DNA from: Leifsonia sp. AK011
GTDB lineage: Bacteria; Actinomycetota; Actinomycetes; Actinomycetales; Microbacteriaceae
NCBI RefSeq assembly: GCF_013410945.1
Contig: NZ_JACCCH010000001.1
Span: 372,001-436,000, forward strand
DNA: 64,000 nt
Direction of reading: 5' to 3'
This document shows positions 1 to 8,828 of the stretch, piece by piece. How positions within the stretch are numbered: the first letter of the stretch is position 1; each line of letters begins with the position of its first letter. The translations under genes were made by a program, and so were the position numbers. Under the pieces are notes generated by a model that was given only the letters and a program-made list of their open reading frames with translations, searched no databases and was not told where the DNA came from.

Positions 1-305
1 AACTGGGCACAACTGCGTACTCGGCGCCGCAGCATCCGGACGGGGCGGTGCGGCCTCTCCGCGAGAGCGCAGTTGCGACCAGTGGATGCCGCGCAACTAG
101 CCGCAACTGCGCACTCGGGCCCGCGGCATCCGTCCACCGCGGTGCGGCCCCTCCGCGAGAGTGCACTTGCCACTAGTGCGGCGCGCGCAACTGGTCACAA
201 GTGCGCACTCGGGCCCGCAGAATCCGCCCGGCGCAGCTTCGGCCCAGTCGAGAGTGCAGTTGCGACCAGTGGATGCCCGAGGCACTTGCCACAACTGCGC
301 ACTCG
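1..305. repeat. Tandem array of 94-bp hairpin-forming units
   Basis: Three full units (24-117, 118-211, 212-305) and the right end of a fourth (1-23) follow each other with an exact 94-base period. Each unit ends in a near-palindrome whose right arm reads CAACTGCGCACTCG or a close variant (ends at 23, 117, 211 and 305). Left arms such as CGAGAGTGCAGTTG start at 62, 156 and 249, leaving 24-29 bases of loop. Inter-unit sequence has diverged more than the arms. The array begins 3 bases past the hemY stop codon, so hemY read-through transcripts would carry it, and it continues off the left edge. No coding frame explains it. Confidence 0.85.
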
Positions 306-307
306 GG

Positions 308-1519
308 CTACGGGGCTAGCAGCGCGGCGGCGGTACGCTCCGCGTGGGCGACGATGCCGGCGATGCCGGAGCCTCCGACGGTCTCACCGACGACGATGTG
401 GTCGGTCGGAGTTGTGAGGGCTGCGGGGCGGGTCCACTCCACGCGGGCGAAGTCGAGGACCGCGGTCGGCGGCAGGTCCGTGCCGAGGAGGGCCGCGGCA
501 TCCGTGCGGGCGGTCTCGGCGAGGTTCTCGGGCTCGTCGTCGTACGACAGCCGCAGCACTTGCTTGCCCTCGGCGCGCTCGCGCAGCCACTCCCACTTCG
601 CGGTCGAGTGCGTGAGCGCCCGCGCGCGGATGCCTCGAGCCCCCTGTGCAACGAGCACCCCAGTCCCACGGGGCGCTGCGTCCAACTCCGGCGCATCCAC
701 CACGAGGGTGGCGACAACCACGTTCCGCCCGGCCACGGGTGCCACGATGCCGGGCGCAGCCACGATCACCGTGCCGGGCAGCCCCTCGAGCGCCGTCACC
801 CTCCGGTCGAACTCGACCGCGGCGCCGTACGTCTCCAGGTCGGCGGCGAGTTCCGTCACGAGCCTGTGGACTCCACCGCGGATGCCCTCCACGGCGGAAC
901 CTGCCGGAGCGGCACTGCGTAGCGACCGCACCGCGGCCGCGAGCGAACCCTGCTGGCTGTACGCGTGGCGCAATCCCGCGACGCGGTCGATCGAGAGCTT
1001 GTCGGGGTGGATCGAGTAGACGCCGTGCACAACGGGAGCGACGAGCCGTTCGAGCACGGCCGCCCCCATCCGGCGTCGGACGAGTTGCCCCAGCGTGAGC
1101 GACTGGCGCGCCCACAACGCAGGAATGAGGGAGTCGAGTTGAGCGCGGAACGCTGCAGCTCCGCCGACGACGGCGATGACATCCGCGGCGAGGGGTGTGC
1201 CCGGGATGCCGAGGAGGGCGGCGTCCGGCAGGGGCACGGCGGGGCCCGACACGGGGTGAAGCCACGCACCCATCGACGAGGGGGCAACGACCTGGTTGCC
1301 GAGGCCGATCTCCGCGGCGAGAGCGGCGACGGTTCCGCCGCGGATGGCGAAGCTCTCCGCGCCGGCGTCGAGGTCGAGGCCGGCGACGGTGTGCCGGGCG
1401 ACGGTTCCGCCGAGATGGTCGGATGCCTCGAGCACTGTCACCGCGCGGCCGGCCATCGCGAGCCGGCGAGCCACCACGAGACCGCCGATGCCGCCGCCGA
1501 TCACGGTGAAGTCAGTCAC
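308..1519 (-). CDS. hemY: Coproporphyrinogen/protoporphyrinogen oxidase HemY
   Basis: FAD-dependent oxidase of late heme synthesis. In Gram-positive bacteria this family usually oxidises coproporphyrinogen III in the coproporphyrin-dependent branch. The 403-residue product opens with the dinucleotide-binding motif GGGIGGLVVARRLA (about residues 8-21), followed by an acidic residue closing the Rossmann strand (VLEASDHLGG). It is slightly shorter than the usual 440-470 residues. It starts with GTG, and its start region follows hemE on the same strand after about 115 bases of short tandem repeats. The pairing with hemE and with hemA nearby supports the assignment; HemG- and HemJ-type enzymes have different folds. 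Confidence 0.93.
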   Translation of the reverse strand: MTDFTVIGGGIGGLVVARRLAMAGRAVTVLEASDHLGGTVARHTVAGLDLDAGAESFAIRGGTVAALAAEIGLGNQVVAPSSMGAWLHPVSGPAVPLPDAALLGIPGTPLAADVIAVVGGAAAFRAQLDSLIPALWARQSLTLGQLVRRRMGAAVLERLVAPVVHGVYSIHPDKLSIDRVAGLRHAYSQQGSLAAAVRSLRSAAPAGSAVEGIRGGVHRLVTELAADLETYGAAVEFDRRVTALEGLPGTVIVAAPGIVAPVAGRNVVVATLVVDAPELDAAPRGTGVLVAQGARGIRARALTHSTAKWEWLRERAEGKQVLRLSYDDEPENLAETARTDAAALLGTDLPPTAVLDFARVEWTRPAALTTPTDHIVVGETVGGSGIAGIVAHAERTAAALLAP

Positions 1520-1541
1520 GGGAGCCGCGCTTCGAGAGCCT

Positions 1542-1604
1542 CAGCGAACGAGGTTCGCCCACCAGCGAACGGGGTTCGCCCATCAACGAAGGGGCGTCGC
1601 CCAC
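1542..1604. repeat. Three tandem 21-bp repeats between hemE and hemY
   Basis: Units at 1542-1562, 1563-1583 and 1584-1604 begin CAGCGAACGAGG, CAGCGAACGGGG and CAACGAAGGGGC, and each ends with CGCCCAC or CGCCCAT. The first two contain the short palindrome GCGAAC-N3-GTTCGC, so each can form a small hairpin. They lie in the hemE-hemY intercistronic gap. A frame running from inside hemE stays open through them as 7-residue repeats, but it overlaps both genes out of frame and I do not consider it a gene. Confidence 0.8.
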
Positions 1605-1633
1605 GGGCGCGCGGGGTAGGCCGAGCGGTGCAC

Positions 1634-2689
1634 TCACCGCGAGTGCACCAGTTCCACGATGCGGGTGAGCACGTCGGGGTCGGTCTCGGGGGGCACGCCG
1701 TGGCCGAGATTGACGACGTGCGCGGGCGCGAGCATCCCGCGCTCCAGCACATCGATCACGTGTGCCTCGAGCACATGCCAGGGGGCACCCAACAGGGCGG
1801 GGTCGAGGTTGCCCTGCAAGGGAACACCACCGCCGAGGCGACGCTCGGCCTCGTCGAGCGGGATGCGCCAGTCGACCCCCATGGCCTCGACGCCGATCGA
1901 GTGCATCGCGTGCAGCACCTCACCGCTGCCCACACCGAAGTGCACGCGCGGCACGTCGAATCCGCGCAGGTGCGAGAGAGCGCGCTTCGAGTGTGGCGCG
2001 ACCCGGCGCACGTACTGCTGCTCGCTGAGCGACCCGACCCACGAGTCGAAGAGCTGGGCGGCGGATGCCCCGGCCAGCACCTGCGCCTTGAGGAACTCGC
2101 CCGTGACATCCGCGCACCAGTTGAGGAGCGCCGCCCACGTGTGGGGGTCGGAGTACATCAGAGTGCGCGCGCGCAGCTGGTCCTTGGACGGGCCGCCCTC
2201 GACCAGGTACGAGGCGAGCGTGAAGGGCGCACCCGCGAAGCCGATGAGCGGGGTGGTCCCGAGCTGCGAGACGGTGAGGGCGACGCCTTCGGTGATGGGT
2301 GCGAGGGCCTCGGGGTCGAGGGGGCGGAGGGCCGCGACATCCGCTGCCGTGCGGATCGGGTTCGCGATCACGGGCCCCTTGCCGGGAACGATCTCGACGT
2401 CGACACCCGCGAGCTTGACCGGGATGACGATGTCGCTGAAGAAGATCGCCGCGTCGACTCCGTGTCGGCGCACGGGCTGCAGCGTGATCTCGCTGGCCAG
2501 CGACGGCGTGAGGCAGGCGTCGAGCATCTGGGTGCCGACACGTAGCTCGCGGTACTCGGGCAGCGAGCGCCCGGCCTGACGCATGAACCAGACCGGAGTG
2601 ACCTCGGGGCGATCACCGCGATAAGCCCTGATCAGGGGCGCAGAAGCGGTGCGTCCGTCGACGAGGGGATGGTCCGTGGGGAGAGTCAC
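1634..2689 (-). CDS. hemE: Uroporphyrinogen decarboxylase HemE
   Basis: Cytosolic enzyme that removes four acetate carboxyls from uroporphyrinogen III to give coproporphyrinogen III. The 351-residue product is of normal length. It carries the N-terminal signature PVWFMRQAGRSLPEYRELR (about residues 32-50), which includes the substrate-binding arginines, and the second family motif GFAGAPFTLASYLVEGG (about 149-165). The start is GTG at 2689. The gene diverges from the iron-uptake operon, so the 75-base gap with the DtxR-type box is also its promoter region. hemY follows downstream on the same strand. Confidence 0.96.
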   Translation of the reverse strand: MTLPTDHPLVDGRTASAPLIRAYRGDRPEVTPVWFMRQAGRSLPEYRELRVGTQMLDACLTPSLASEITLQPVRRHGVDAAIFFSDIVIPVKLAGVDVEIVPGKGPVIANPIRTAADVAALRPLDPEALAPITEGVALTVSQLGTTPLIGFAGAPFTLASYLVEGGPSKDQLRARTLMYSDPHTWAALLNWCADVTGEFLKAQVLAGASAAQLFDSWVGSLSEQQYVRRVAPHSKRALSHLRGFDVPRVHFGVGSGEVLHAMHSIGVEAMGVDWRIPLDEAERRLGGGVPLQGNLDPALLGAPWHVLEAHVIDVLERGMLAPAHVVNLGHGVPPETDPDVLTRIVELVHSR

Positions 2690-2723
2690 CGGTTAACCCT
2701 ACCCACTAGAGCCTCCAACTTAA

Positions 2724-2742
2724 TTAGGTTAGGCTCCCCTAA
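2724..2742. promoter_or_regulatory. DtxR/IdeR-type iron box
   Basis: The 19-base element TTAGGTTAGGCTCCCCTAA matches 17 of 19 positions of the DtxR/IdeR operator consensus TWAGGTTAGSCTAACCTWA. It lies 22 bases before the TTG start of the siderophore-binding protein and 34 bases from the hemE start on the other strand. An Fe2+-loaded DtxR-family repressor would be expected to shut off uptake when iron is plentiful, and may also touch the hemE promoter. Confidence 0.9.
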
Positions 2743-2764
2743 CATCCCAACCGAAAGGAATCCC

Positions 2765-3781
2765 TTGAGTCTCCTGCGCCCGCTCGGCCTGGTGGCAATC
2801 GCCACCCTCGCCGTCTCGCTCACCGCCTGCTCCACGACCGCTCCCGCCGAGAGCTCGGCAAGCTCCGACCGCGTCTTCCCCGTGACGATCGAGCACGTCT
2901 ACGGTACGACGACGATCGAGTCGCAACCTGAGCGCGTGGCGACGGTGGCGTGGGCGAACCACGAGGTTCCGCTGGCCCTCGGCATCGTGCCGGTCGGCAT
3001 GAGCAAGGCGACCTGGGGCGACGATGACGGCGATGGCGTGCTGCCGTGGGTCGAGGACAAGCTCGAGGAACTCGGCGCGGAGACCCCTGTGCTCTTCGAC
3101 GAGACGGATGGCATCGACTTCGAGGCCGTGGCCGACACCCAGCCGGACGTGATCCTCGCCTCGTACTCCGGCATCACGCAGGAGGAGTACGACACCCTGT
3201 CGAAGATCGCACCCGTCGTCGCCTACCCCGACGTCGCGTGGGGCACGTCGATGAACGACATGATCCGCATGAACTCGACCGCGCTCGGCCTCGCCGACGA
3301 GGGTGAGGCCCTCATCAACGAGCTCGACGGCCAGATCGCCGACGCCCTCGCGGAGTACCCGGAGCTCGACGGCAAGAAGGTGCTGTTCTCCTACCTCGAC
3401 CCGTCGGACTTCAGCCAGGTCGGCTTCTACACGGGCCACGACACCCGCCCCGGCTTCCTCGAGAGCATCGGGTTGCCTGCACCGACGATCGTGGAAGAGG
3501 AGTCGGCGAACACCGACGAGTTCTATGTCACCGTGAGCTCCGAGGCGGCCGACCGCTTCGCCGACGTCGACGTGTTCGTCACCTACGGCGAGACCGACGG
3601 CACGATCATCCAGCAGCTGCAGGCCGACCCGCTGCTCTCGAAGATCCCCGCGATCGCCGAGGGCCGCATCGCCGTTCTCGAGAACTCAACCCCGCTCGCG
3701 GCGTCGGCGAACCCCTCACCGCTGTCGATCGGATGGGGCATCAGCGACTACTTCGGCGTGCTCGCGGCACCGCTGCGCTAG
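2765..3781 (+). CDS. Iron-siderophore ABC transporter substrate-binding lipoprotein
   Basis: Extracytoplasmic binding protein of the FecB/FepB type that hands ferric siderophore to the permeases encoded next. I place the start at TTG 2765, which follows AAAGGA at 2755-2760 and gives a short lipoprotein signal peptide with lipobox LTAC (Cys about residue 21). Upstream in-frame extension would run through the iron box and is unlikely. The mature part has the periplasmic-binding-protein core with ERVATVAWANHEVPLALG near the N-terminus and PDVILASYSGIT around residue 130. Its stop overlaps the permease start by one base (TAGTG). Substrate specificity cannot be read from the sequence. Confidence 0.92.
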   Translation: MSLLRPLGLVAIATLAVSLTACSTTAPAESSASSDRVFPVTIEHVYGTTTIESQPERVATVAWANHEVPLALGIVPVGMSKATWGDDDGDGVLPWVEDKLEELGAETPVLFDETDGIDFEAVADTQPDVILASYSGITQEEYDTLSKIAPVVAYPDVAWGTSMNDMIRMNSTALGLADEGEALINELDGQIADALAEYPELDGKKVLFSYLDPSDFSQVGFYTGHDTRPGFLESIGLPAPTIVEEESANTDEFYVTVSSEAADRFADVDVFVTYGETDGTIIQQLQADPLLSKIPAIAEGRIAVLENSTPLAASANPSPLSIGWGISDYFGVLAAPLR

Positions 3782-4830
3782 TGACCGCAAGCCCCAGCAC
3801 GCTGTCGGGTGCCGCACGTCAGGAGACGTTGCGGCGCCCGGCAGCGCTGCGCCTGGGCTGGCTGCTGGCAGGGGTGGCCCTGCTGGTCGTACTGTGCGCT
3901 GCATCCCTCGTCTTCGGAGCGAGGGATGTCTCGATCACCGACCTCGTCGGAGCCTTCTCCGGCAACGACACAACCTTCGGCGAAGCTGCCGTCATCAAGC
4001 GGATACCGCGGACAGTTCTCGCCGTTCTCGTGGGGGCAGCGCTCGCGATCGCGGGGGCGAGCATGCAGGGGGTCACGCGGAATCCGCTGGCCGACCCCGG
4101 CATTCTCGGCGTATCGTCGGGCGCTGCCCTCGCTGTCGTGATCGGCATCGCGGGCTTCGGCCTGAGCGAGCCGTACGGGATGGTCGGCCTCGCCATCGCG
4201 GGAGCGGCGCTGGCCGCTGTCGGCGTCTACACGGTCGGGTCGCTCGGCCGCGGTGGTGCAACACCCCTGAAGCTGACGCTCGCTGGAGCGGCTGTGTCGG
4301 CCGCGCTCAGCTCACTCGTGAGTGCAATCCTGCTGCCGCGAGTCGACGTGCTCACTCTGTACCAGTTCTGGCAGATCGGCGGCGTGGGCGGTGCCGACTG
4401 GGGTCGCATCGGTGCCGTCACCCCGATTCTGGTTGTGGGTGTCGTGCTCTGTTTCTTGAGTGCCCGCGGAATGAACATGCTCGCCCTCGGTGACGACCTC
4501 GCGTCGGGTCTCGGCGAGCGCGTCCTGCGCACGCGGCTCCTTGCGGCGATCGGCGCGATCGTGCTGTGCGGCGCCGCGACGGCGATCGCGGGCCCCATCG
4601 GGTTCGTCGGCCTCGTTGTTCCGCACGTGTGCCGCCTGCTCGTGGGCACCGACTTCCGCTGGCTGCTGCCGTTCTCGGCGGTACTCGGTGCTGCCCTCCT
4701 CGTCGCCGCGGACGTGCTCGGCCGAGTCGTCGCCCGACCGGAGGAGATCCAGGTCGGCATCATCACGGCCATTATCGGCGCCCCCTTCTTCATCTGGATC
4801 GTGCGCAGGCAGCGGGTGCGGGAGCTATGA
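3781..4830 (+). CDS. FecCD-family iron-siderophore permease, first subunit
   Basis: Integral membrane subunit of a type II ABC importer, 349 residues from GTG 3781. It shows about nine to ten hydrophobic segments and the FecCD signatures GASMQGVTRNPLADPGILG (about residues 95-113) and GPIGFVGLVVPHVCRLLVG (about 272-290). The start overlaps the preceding stop by one base, and the end overlaps the next permease by ATGA, as in a translationally coupled operon. It should heterodimerise with the product of 4827-5846. Confidence 0.94.
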   Translation: MTASPSTLSGAARQETLRRPAALRLGWLLAGVALLVVLCAASLVFGARDVSITDLVGAFSGNDTTFGEAAVIKRIPRTVLAVLVGAALAIAGASMQGVTRNPLADPGILGVSSGAALAVVIGIAGFGLSEPYGMVGLAIAGAALAAVGVYTVGSLGRGGATPLKLTLAGAAVSAALSSLVSAILLPRVDVLTLYQFWQIGGVGGADWGRIGAVTPILVVGVVLCFLSARGMNMLALGDDLASGLGERVLRTRLLAAIGAIVLCGAATAIAGPIGFVGLVVPHVCRLLVGTDFRWLLPFSAVLGAALLVAADVLGRVVARPEEIQVGIITAIIGAPFFIWIVRRQRVREL

Positions 4831-5846
4831 GTGTTGTTGTTCTTGGTCGCCGGCGGCGCGCTGTTCGGTGGCGCACTCTTCTGATCGTCGCGGCCGCGCT
4901 CGTGCTCGTCGCCTTCGCGGTCAGCCTCATGGTCGGCAACACCGTCTACTCGTTCAGCGATGTGCTGAGAGTGCTGCTCGGCGAGCAGGTGCCCGGCGCG
5001 AGCTTCACGGTCGGCGAGCTGCGCCTCCCGCGCGCGACGCTCGCCCTCCTCGCCGGCCTAAGCTTCGGGATGGCCGGCGCCACCTTCCAGACGATGCTCC
5101 GCAACCCGCTCGCCTCCCCCGATGTCATCGGCATCAGCGCTGGCGCGAGCGCCGCGGCCGTCGTCGGCATCGTCGTGTTCTCGTTGAACGAGACGACCGT
5201 GTCGTTGCTCGCGCTGGCAGCGGCGCTGGCGACGGCTGGCGTGATCTACCTCCTCTCCCACCGCGGCGAATTCTCGGGCATCCGGCTCATTCTCATCGGC
5301 ATCGGCATCGCCGCGATGCTCGAGAGCGTGGTCGCGTACGTGCTCTCGCGCGCTGCGCAGTGGGACCTGCAGGTCGCAATGCAGTGGCTCGCGGGCAGTC
5401 TCAACGGTGCAGGCTGGTCGCGGGTGGCGCCCGTGGCCCTCACGTGCCTGATCGCCGTGCCGGTGCTGCTCGTTCTGCAGCGGCCGCTCGGAGCCTTGCG
5501 ATTGGGGGATGACGCGGCATCCGCTCTCGGCGTGGGCGTGCAGCGCACCCGCCTCGGTCTCATCCTCGCCGCCGTCTGCCTGCTCGCTGTGGCAACGGCC
5601 TCGACGGGCCCGATCGCGTTCGTCGCGTTCATGTCAGGGCCGATCGCCGCGCGCATCTGGGGCCCTGGCTCGAACCTGCTGCTGCCCGCGGGGCTCGTGG
5701 GCGCGTTGCTCGTGCTCTCGGCGGACTTCCTCGGACAGTTCGCGCTCGACAACCGCTACCCGGTGGGCGTGATCACTGGTGTGCTCGGTGCTCCCTACCT
5801 CGTCTACCTGCTCATCCGAATGAACCGCAACGGAGGCTCGATATGA
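4827..5846 (+). CDS. FecCD-family iron-siderophore permease, second subunit
   Basis: Partner permease, 339 residues from ATG 4827. An Arg-rich cytoplasmic N-terminus is followed by about ten membrane segments. The family motif region GATFQTMLRNPLASPDVIGI lies near residues 88-107, and STGPIAFVAFMSGPIAARI is the counterpart of the ATPase-coupling loop. It overlaps the upstream permease and the downstream ATPase by 4 bases each. A start further upstream would sit inside the first permease and is not supported. Confidence 0.94.
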   Translation: MSVVVLGRRRRAVRWRTLLIVAAALVLVAFAVSLMVGNTVYSFSDVLRVLLGEQVPGASFTVGELRLPRATLALLAGLSFGMAGATFQTMLRNPLASPDVIGISAGASAAAVVGIVVFSLNETTVSLLALAAALATAGVIYLLSHRGEFSGIRLILIGIGIAAMLESVVAYVLSRAAQWDLQVAMQWLAGSLNGAGWSRVAPVALTCLIAVPVLLVLQRPLGALRLGDDAASALGVGVQRTRLGLILAAVCLLAVATASTGPIAFVAFMSGPIAARIWGPGSNLLLPAGLVGALLVLSADFLGQFALDNRYPVGVITGVLGAPYLVYLLIRMNRNGGSI

Positions 5847-6643
5847 CCCGCGAACGCACGCTCAGTGCGGAGTCGCTCACCCTCGCGTACGGCGATCGCA
5901 CCGTCGTCGAGGGACTCGACTACACGGTCGCACCCGGCAGGATCACGGCGATCGTCGGGGCGAACGGATGCGGCAAGTCCACGCTCCTCCGCGCCCTTGC
6001 CAGACTCCTCAGCCCCGCAGCAGGCCACGTTCTCCTCGACGGAACGGACCCACGCACTCGCCCCTCCAAGGAGGTCGCTCGCATCGTCGGGCTGCTCCCC
6101 CAGAGTCCGGTCGCGCCGGAGGGCATCGTCGTGTCCGACCTCGTGGGGCGCGGGCGGCACCCGCACCAGAACGCGTTCTCGCGGTGGAGCGCGGCCGACT
6201 ACGAGGCCGTGACGTCGGCGCTCGAGGCGACGGACACACTCGCGCTGGCCGACCGGGCGGTCGACGAGCTCTCCGGCGGGCAGCGGCAGCGAGTGTGGAT
6301 CGCCATGGCGCTCGCCCAGGACACCGACATCCTGCTCCTCGACGAGCCGACCACCTTCCTCGACGTGTCCCACCAAGTGGAGGTGCTCGACCTCCTCACC
6401 GACCTCAACCGTTCGCGCGGCACCACGATCGTCATGGTGCTGCACGACCTCAACCTCGCCGCGCGGTATGCGGACGAGCTCGTCGTGATGCGTGAAGGGG
6501 GAATCCTCGCGACCGGGGAGCCCCGCGGCATCCTGACGTCCGACCTGGTGCGCGAGGCGTTCGGCCTCGAGAGCACCATCATCCCCGACCCCGTGTCCGG
6601 CGATCCGCTCGTGATCCCGGCAGGAAGGCACCATGTCCGCTGA
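5843..6643 (+). CDS. Iron-siderophore ABC transporter ATPase (FecE/FepC type)
   Basis: Cytoplasmic ATPase that drives the two permeases. The 266 residues contain Walker A GANGCGKST (about residues 37-45), a Q-loop in GLLPQSP, the signature LSGGQRQRVWIAMALAQ (about 140-156), Walker B DILLLDEPTTFLDV and the switch histidine in VLHDLN. These are all the parts of a working ATPase. The next gene starts 11 bases before its end. Confidence 0.96.
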   Translation: MTRERTLSAESLTLAYGDRTVVEGLDYTVAPGRITAIVGANGCGKSTLLRALARLLSPAAGHVLLDGTDPRTRPSKEVARIVGLLPQSPVAPEGIVVSDLVGRGRHPHQNAFSRWSAADYEAVTSALEATDTLALADRAVDELSGGQRQRVWIAMALAQDTDILLLDEPTTFLDVSHQVEVLDLLTDLNRSRGTTIVMVLHDLNLAARYADELVVMREGGILATGEPRGILTSDLVREAFGLESTIIPDPVSGDPLVIPAGRHHVR

Positions 6644-7565
6644 CACACTCGTCTCACCGTTCCTCCTCGCGCGCGCCACCGTGACGGCGGTCGAACGGGT
6701 GTCGCCGAGCTTCGTGCGCGTGACCCTCGGCGGCCCCGAGATCACGGACCTCGGAACCCCCGGCGCCGTGCTCGACCAGCGCATCAAGCTCATCTTCCCG
6801 AGTCCGGGTGCGCCGCTTCCGTCGCTCGCTGGCACCGCCGACTGGTACCAAGAGTGGCTCGCCCTGCCCGAGAACACCCGTGGCTCGATGCGCACCTACT
6901 CGATCCGTGAACTGACGGTGGATGCCGCGGGCACAACCCTCACGATCGACTTCGTACTCCACCTCGACCCCACCTCCACGGGCCCGGCCTCGCTCTGGGC
7001 GAGCGCCGCAGCCCCCGGCCAGGAGATCCTCGTGCTTGGGCCTCGTCGCGGGCGCACCGATGGCGGCGGCATCGAGTACTACCCCGGAGACGCGAGCTCG
7101 ATCCTGCTCGCCGGTGACGAGACGGCGGCTCCGGCCATCGCGCGGATACTGGAGGACTCACCAGCCTCGACGCGGGGGGCCGCGTTCATCGAGGTGCCGG
7201 AGGCGGGTGACATCCTGCCGATAGCCGCGCCCGCTGGCGTGGAGATCACGTGGCTGCCGCGCGACGGTAAGGCTCATGGGGAGGCGCTCATTCCTGCTGT
7301 GCTCGAACATCTGGGCTCCCAGCCTGTCGACTCCGCGCCCGAGGTCCTGCCCGAGGGCGAGCTTCTGTGGGAGACCCCGACCTTCTCGGGCCTTGGGGAG
7401 GAGACATCGTCTGGCGATGTTCACGCCGACCGCTACTTCTGGATCGCGGGTGAGAGCGGCGTCGTCACAACCCTCCGCCGCCACCTCGTGAAGGGCCTCG
7501 GCATCGACCGCGGCCAGGTTGCGTTCATGGGCTACTGGCGCAAGGGCGTGGCGATGCGCGGGTAG
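6633..7565 (+). CDS. Siderophore-interacting protein (ferric-siderophore reductase)
   Basis: FAD-containing reductase of the SIP/ViuB family that releases iron from imported ferric siderophores in the cytoplasm. The 310 residues have an N-terminal FAD-binding barrel with the motif RTYSIREL (about 88-95) and a C-terminal SIP domain with YFWIAGESGVVTTLRRHLVK (about 267-286), ending in the family hallmark GYWRKG. It is the last gene of the iron operon, overlapping the ATPase gene by 11 bases. Confidence 0.94.
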   Translation: MSADTLVSPFLLARATVTAVERVSPSFVRVTLGGPEITDLGTPGAVLDQRIKLIFPSPGAPLPSLAGTADWYQEWLALPENTRGSMRTYSIRELTVDAAGTTLTIDFVLHLDPTSTGPASLWASAAAPGQEILVLGPRRGRTDGGGIEYYPGDASSILLAGDETAAPAIARILEDSPASTRGAAFIEVPEAGDILPIAAPAGVEITWLPRDGKAHGEALIPAVLEHLGSQPVDSAPEVLPEGELLWETPTFSGLGEETSSGDVHADRYFWIAGESGVVTTLRRHLVKGLGIDRGQVAFMGYWRKGVAMRG

Positions 7566-7599
7566 GTTTCCCTCAGCCGAGCGGGGTTAGCATGGGCTA

Positions 7600-8820
7600 G
7601 TGCTTCTGTGCCTGAGTTCCAACCATCAGAACGCATCGTTCGACCTCCTGGACAAGCTCTCCGTCATCGCCGAGGACACCACTCTTCGCCTCGTGAACTC
7701 GTCCGACTTCGTCAGCGGCGCGGTCGTGCTTGCCACGTGCAACCGCTTCGAGGCCTACCTCGACATCGACGAGCCACTCACGGCCGCCACCGCTGTCGCT
7801 GTGGTCTCCATGCTCGAGGCGCTCAGTGACTCCAGCGGCATCCCGGTGGCCGAGCTGCGGGCATCCATTCAGGTGCACCAGGGCACGGATGTCGCGACCC
7901 ACCTCTTCGCGGTCACCTCCGGCCTCGAGTCCGTCGTCGTCGGCGAGGACGAGATCGCTGGCCAGGTGGCCACGGCCCTAGGCCGCGCACGCCTCGGCGG
8001 AACCACGAGCCGCGACCTCGAGCGCCTGTTCCAGCGCGCCACCCGCACGAGCCGCGGCGTCAAGAACCAGACGGCCCTCGGCGGCGCCGGACGCTCGCTC
8101 GTGCGCCTCGCCCTCCAGCTTGCCTCCAGCCGCATCGACGACTGGTCGCGCATGCGCGTCCTGCTCGTCGGCACCGGCCAGTACGCCGCAACGACCGTCG
8201 CGGCCCTCCGCAACCTCGGCGCCTCCGACATCCGCGTGCACTCCCCGCGCGGACGCGGCGCCCCCTTCGCCGCCAAGTACGACCTCACCGTGAGCGATGA
8301 CTTCGAAGTCGACGTGATCATCACGTGCACCGCCAACGTCGTGCTCGGCGTCGACCGGTTCCCGGGTCGCCACGGCCGCCTCGTGATCGACCTGGGCCTT
8401 CCCCGCAACGTGGACCCCGCGGTCGCCTTCATTCCCGGCGTCGAGATGCTCGACCTCGAGACCATCAGCCTGCACGCTCCCCTCGAACAGCTCACCGCCC
8501 ACGACGACGCCCGGGCCATGGTTCGGGATGCCGCGCACCAGTTCGCCGCGGACACCGCCGCCGAACCCGCCATCGTCGCCCTCCGCAGCCACGTCTTCGA
8601 CGTCCTCGACGACGAACTCGCCCGAGCCTCAAGCCCTGAGGTGGAGCGGGCGCTCAAACACTTCGCGAGCGTGCTCGTTCACGCGCCCTCGGTGCGCGCG
8701 CGGGAGCTGGCGGCTGAGGGTCGGCTGGACGAGTTCGTGGCGGGGTTGAGCGCTGTGTTCGACGTGGCGCCTGGGGTCGCGGCATCCGCGGACGCGCGGC
8801 GCGAGGTTGGTTCGGCGTAG
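7600..8820 (+). CDS. hemA: Glutamyl-tRNA reductase HemA
   Basis: First committed enzyme of the C5 heme pathway, reducing Glu-tRNA to glutamate-1-semialdehyde with NADPH. The 406-residue product has the catalytic cysteine in ATCNRFE (Cys47), the motif VVVGEDEIAGQV (about 105-116), a Rossmann domain at about 180-310 (VLLVGTGQYAATTV) and a C-terminal dimerisation helix region. The start is GTG 7600. It lies 34 bases after the siderophore reductase, so it may be partly co-transcribed with iron uptake, tying heme precursor supply to iron. Confidence 0.95.
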   Translation: MLLCLSSNHQNASFDLLDKLSVIAEDTTLRLVNSSDFVSGAVVLATCNRFEAYLDIDEPLTAATAVAVVSMLEALSDSSGIPVAELRASIQVHQGTDVATHLFAVTSGLESVVVGEDEIAGQVATALGRARLGGTTSRDLERLFQRATRTSRGVKNQTALGGAGRSLVRLALQLASSRIDDWSRMRVLLVGTGQYAATTVAALRNLGASDIRVHSPRGRGAPFAAKYDLTVSDDFEVDVIITCTANVVLGVDRFPGRHGRLVIDLGLPRNVDPAVAFIPGVEMLDLETISLHAPLEQLTAHDDARAMVRDAAHQFAADTAAEPAIVALRSHVFDVLDDELARASSPEVERALKHFASVLVHAPSVRARELAAEGRLDEFVAGLSAVFDVAPGVAASADARREVGSA

Positions 8821-8828
8821 CTATCACC

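Noticed and set aside
1-305. CRISPR array at the left edge
   Set aside because: The period is 94 bases and the conserved parts are imperfect inverted-repeat arms, not 24-40-base identical repeats with unique spacers; no cas genes are near.
1516-1752. Small minus-strand frame covering the 21-bp repeats
   Set aside because: It overlaps hemE and the hemY start out of frame. Its only feature is the translated 7-residue repeat.
965-2545. Long plus-strand open frame opposite hemY and hemE
   Set aside because: It is antisense to two clearly recognised genes, is Arg/His/Glu-rich and has no domain; GC-rich codon bias leaves such frames open.
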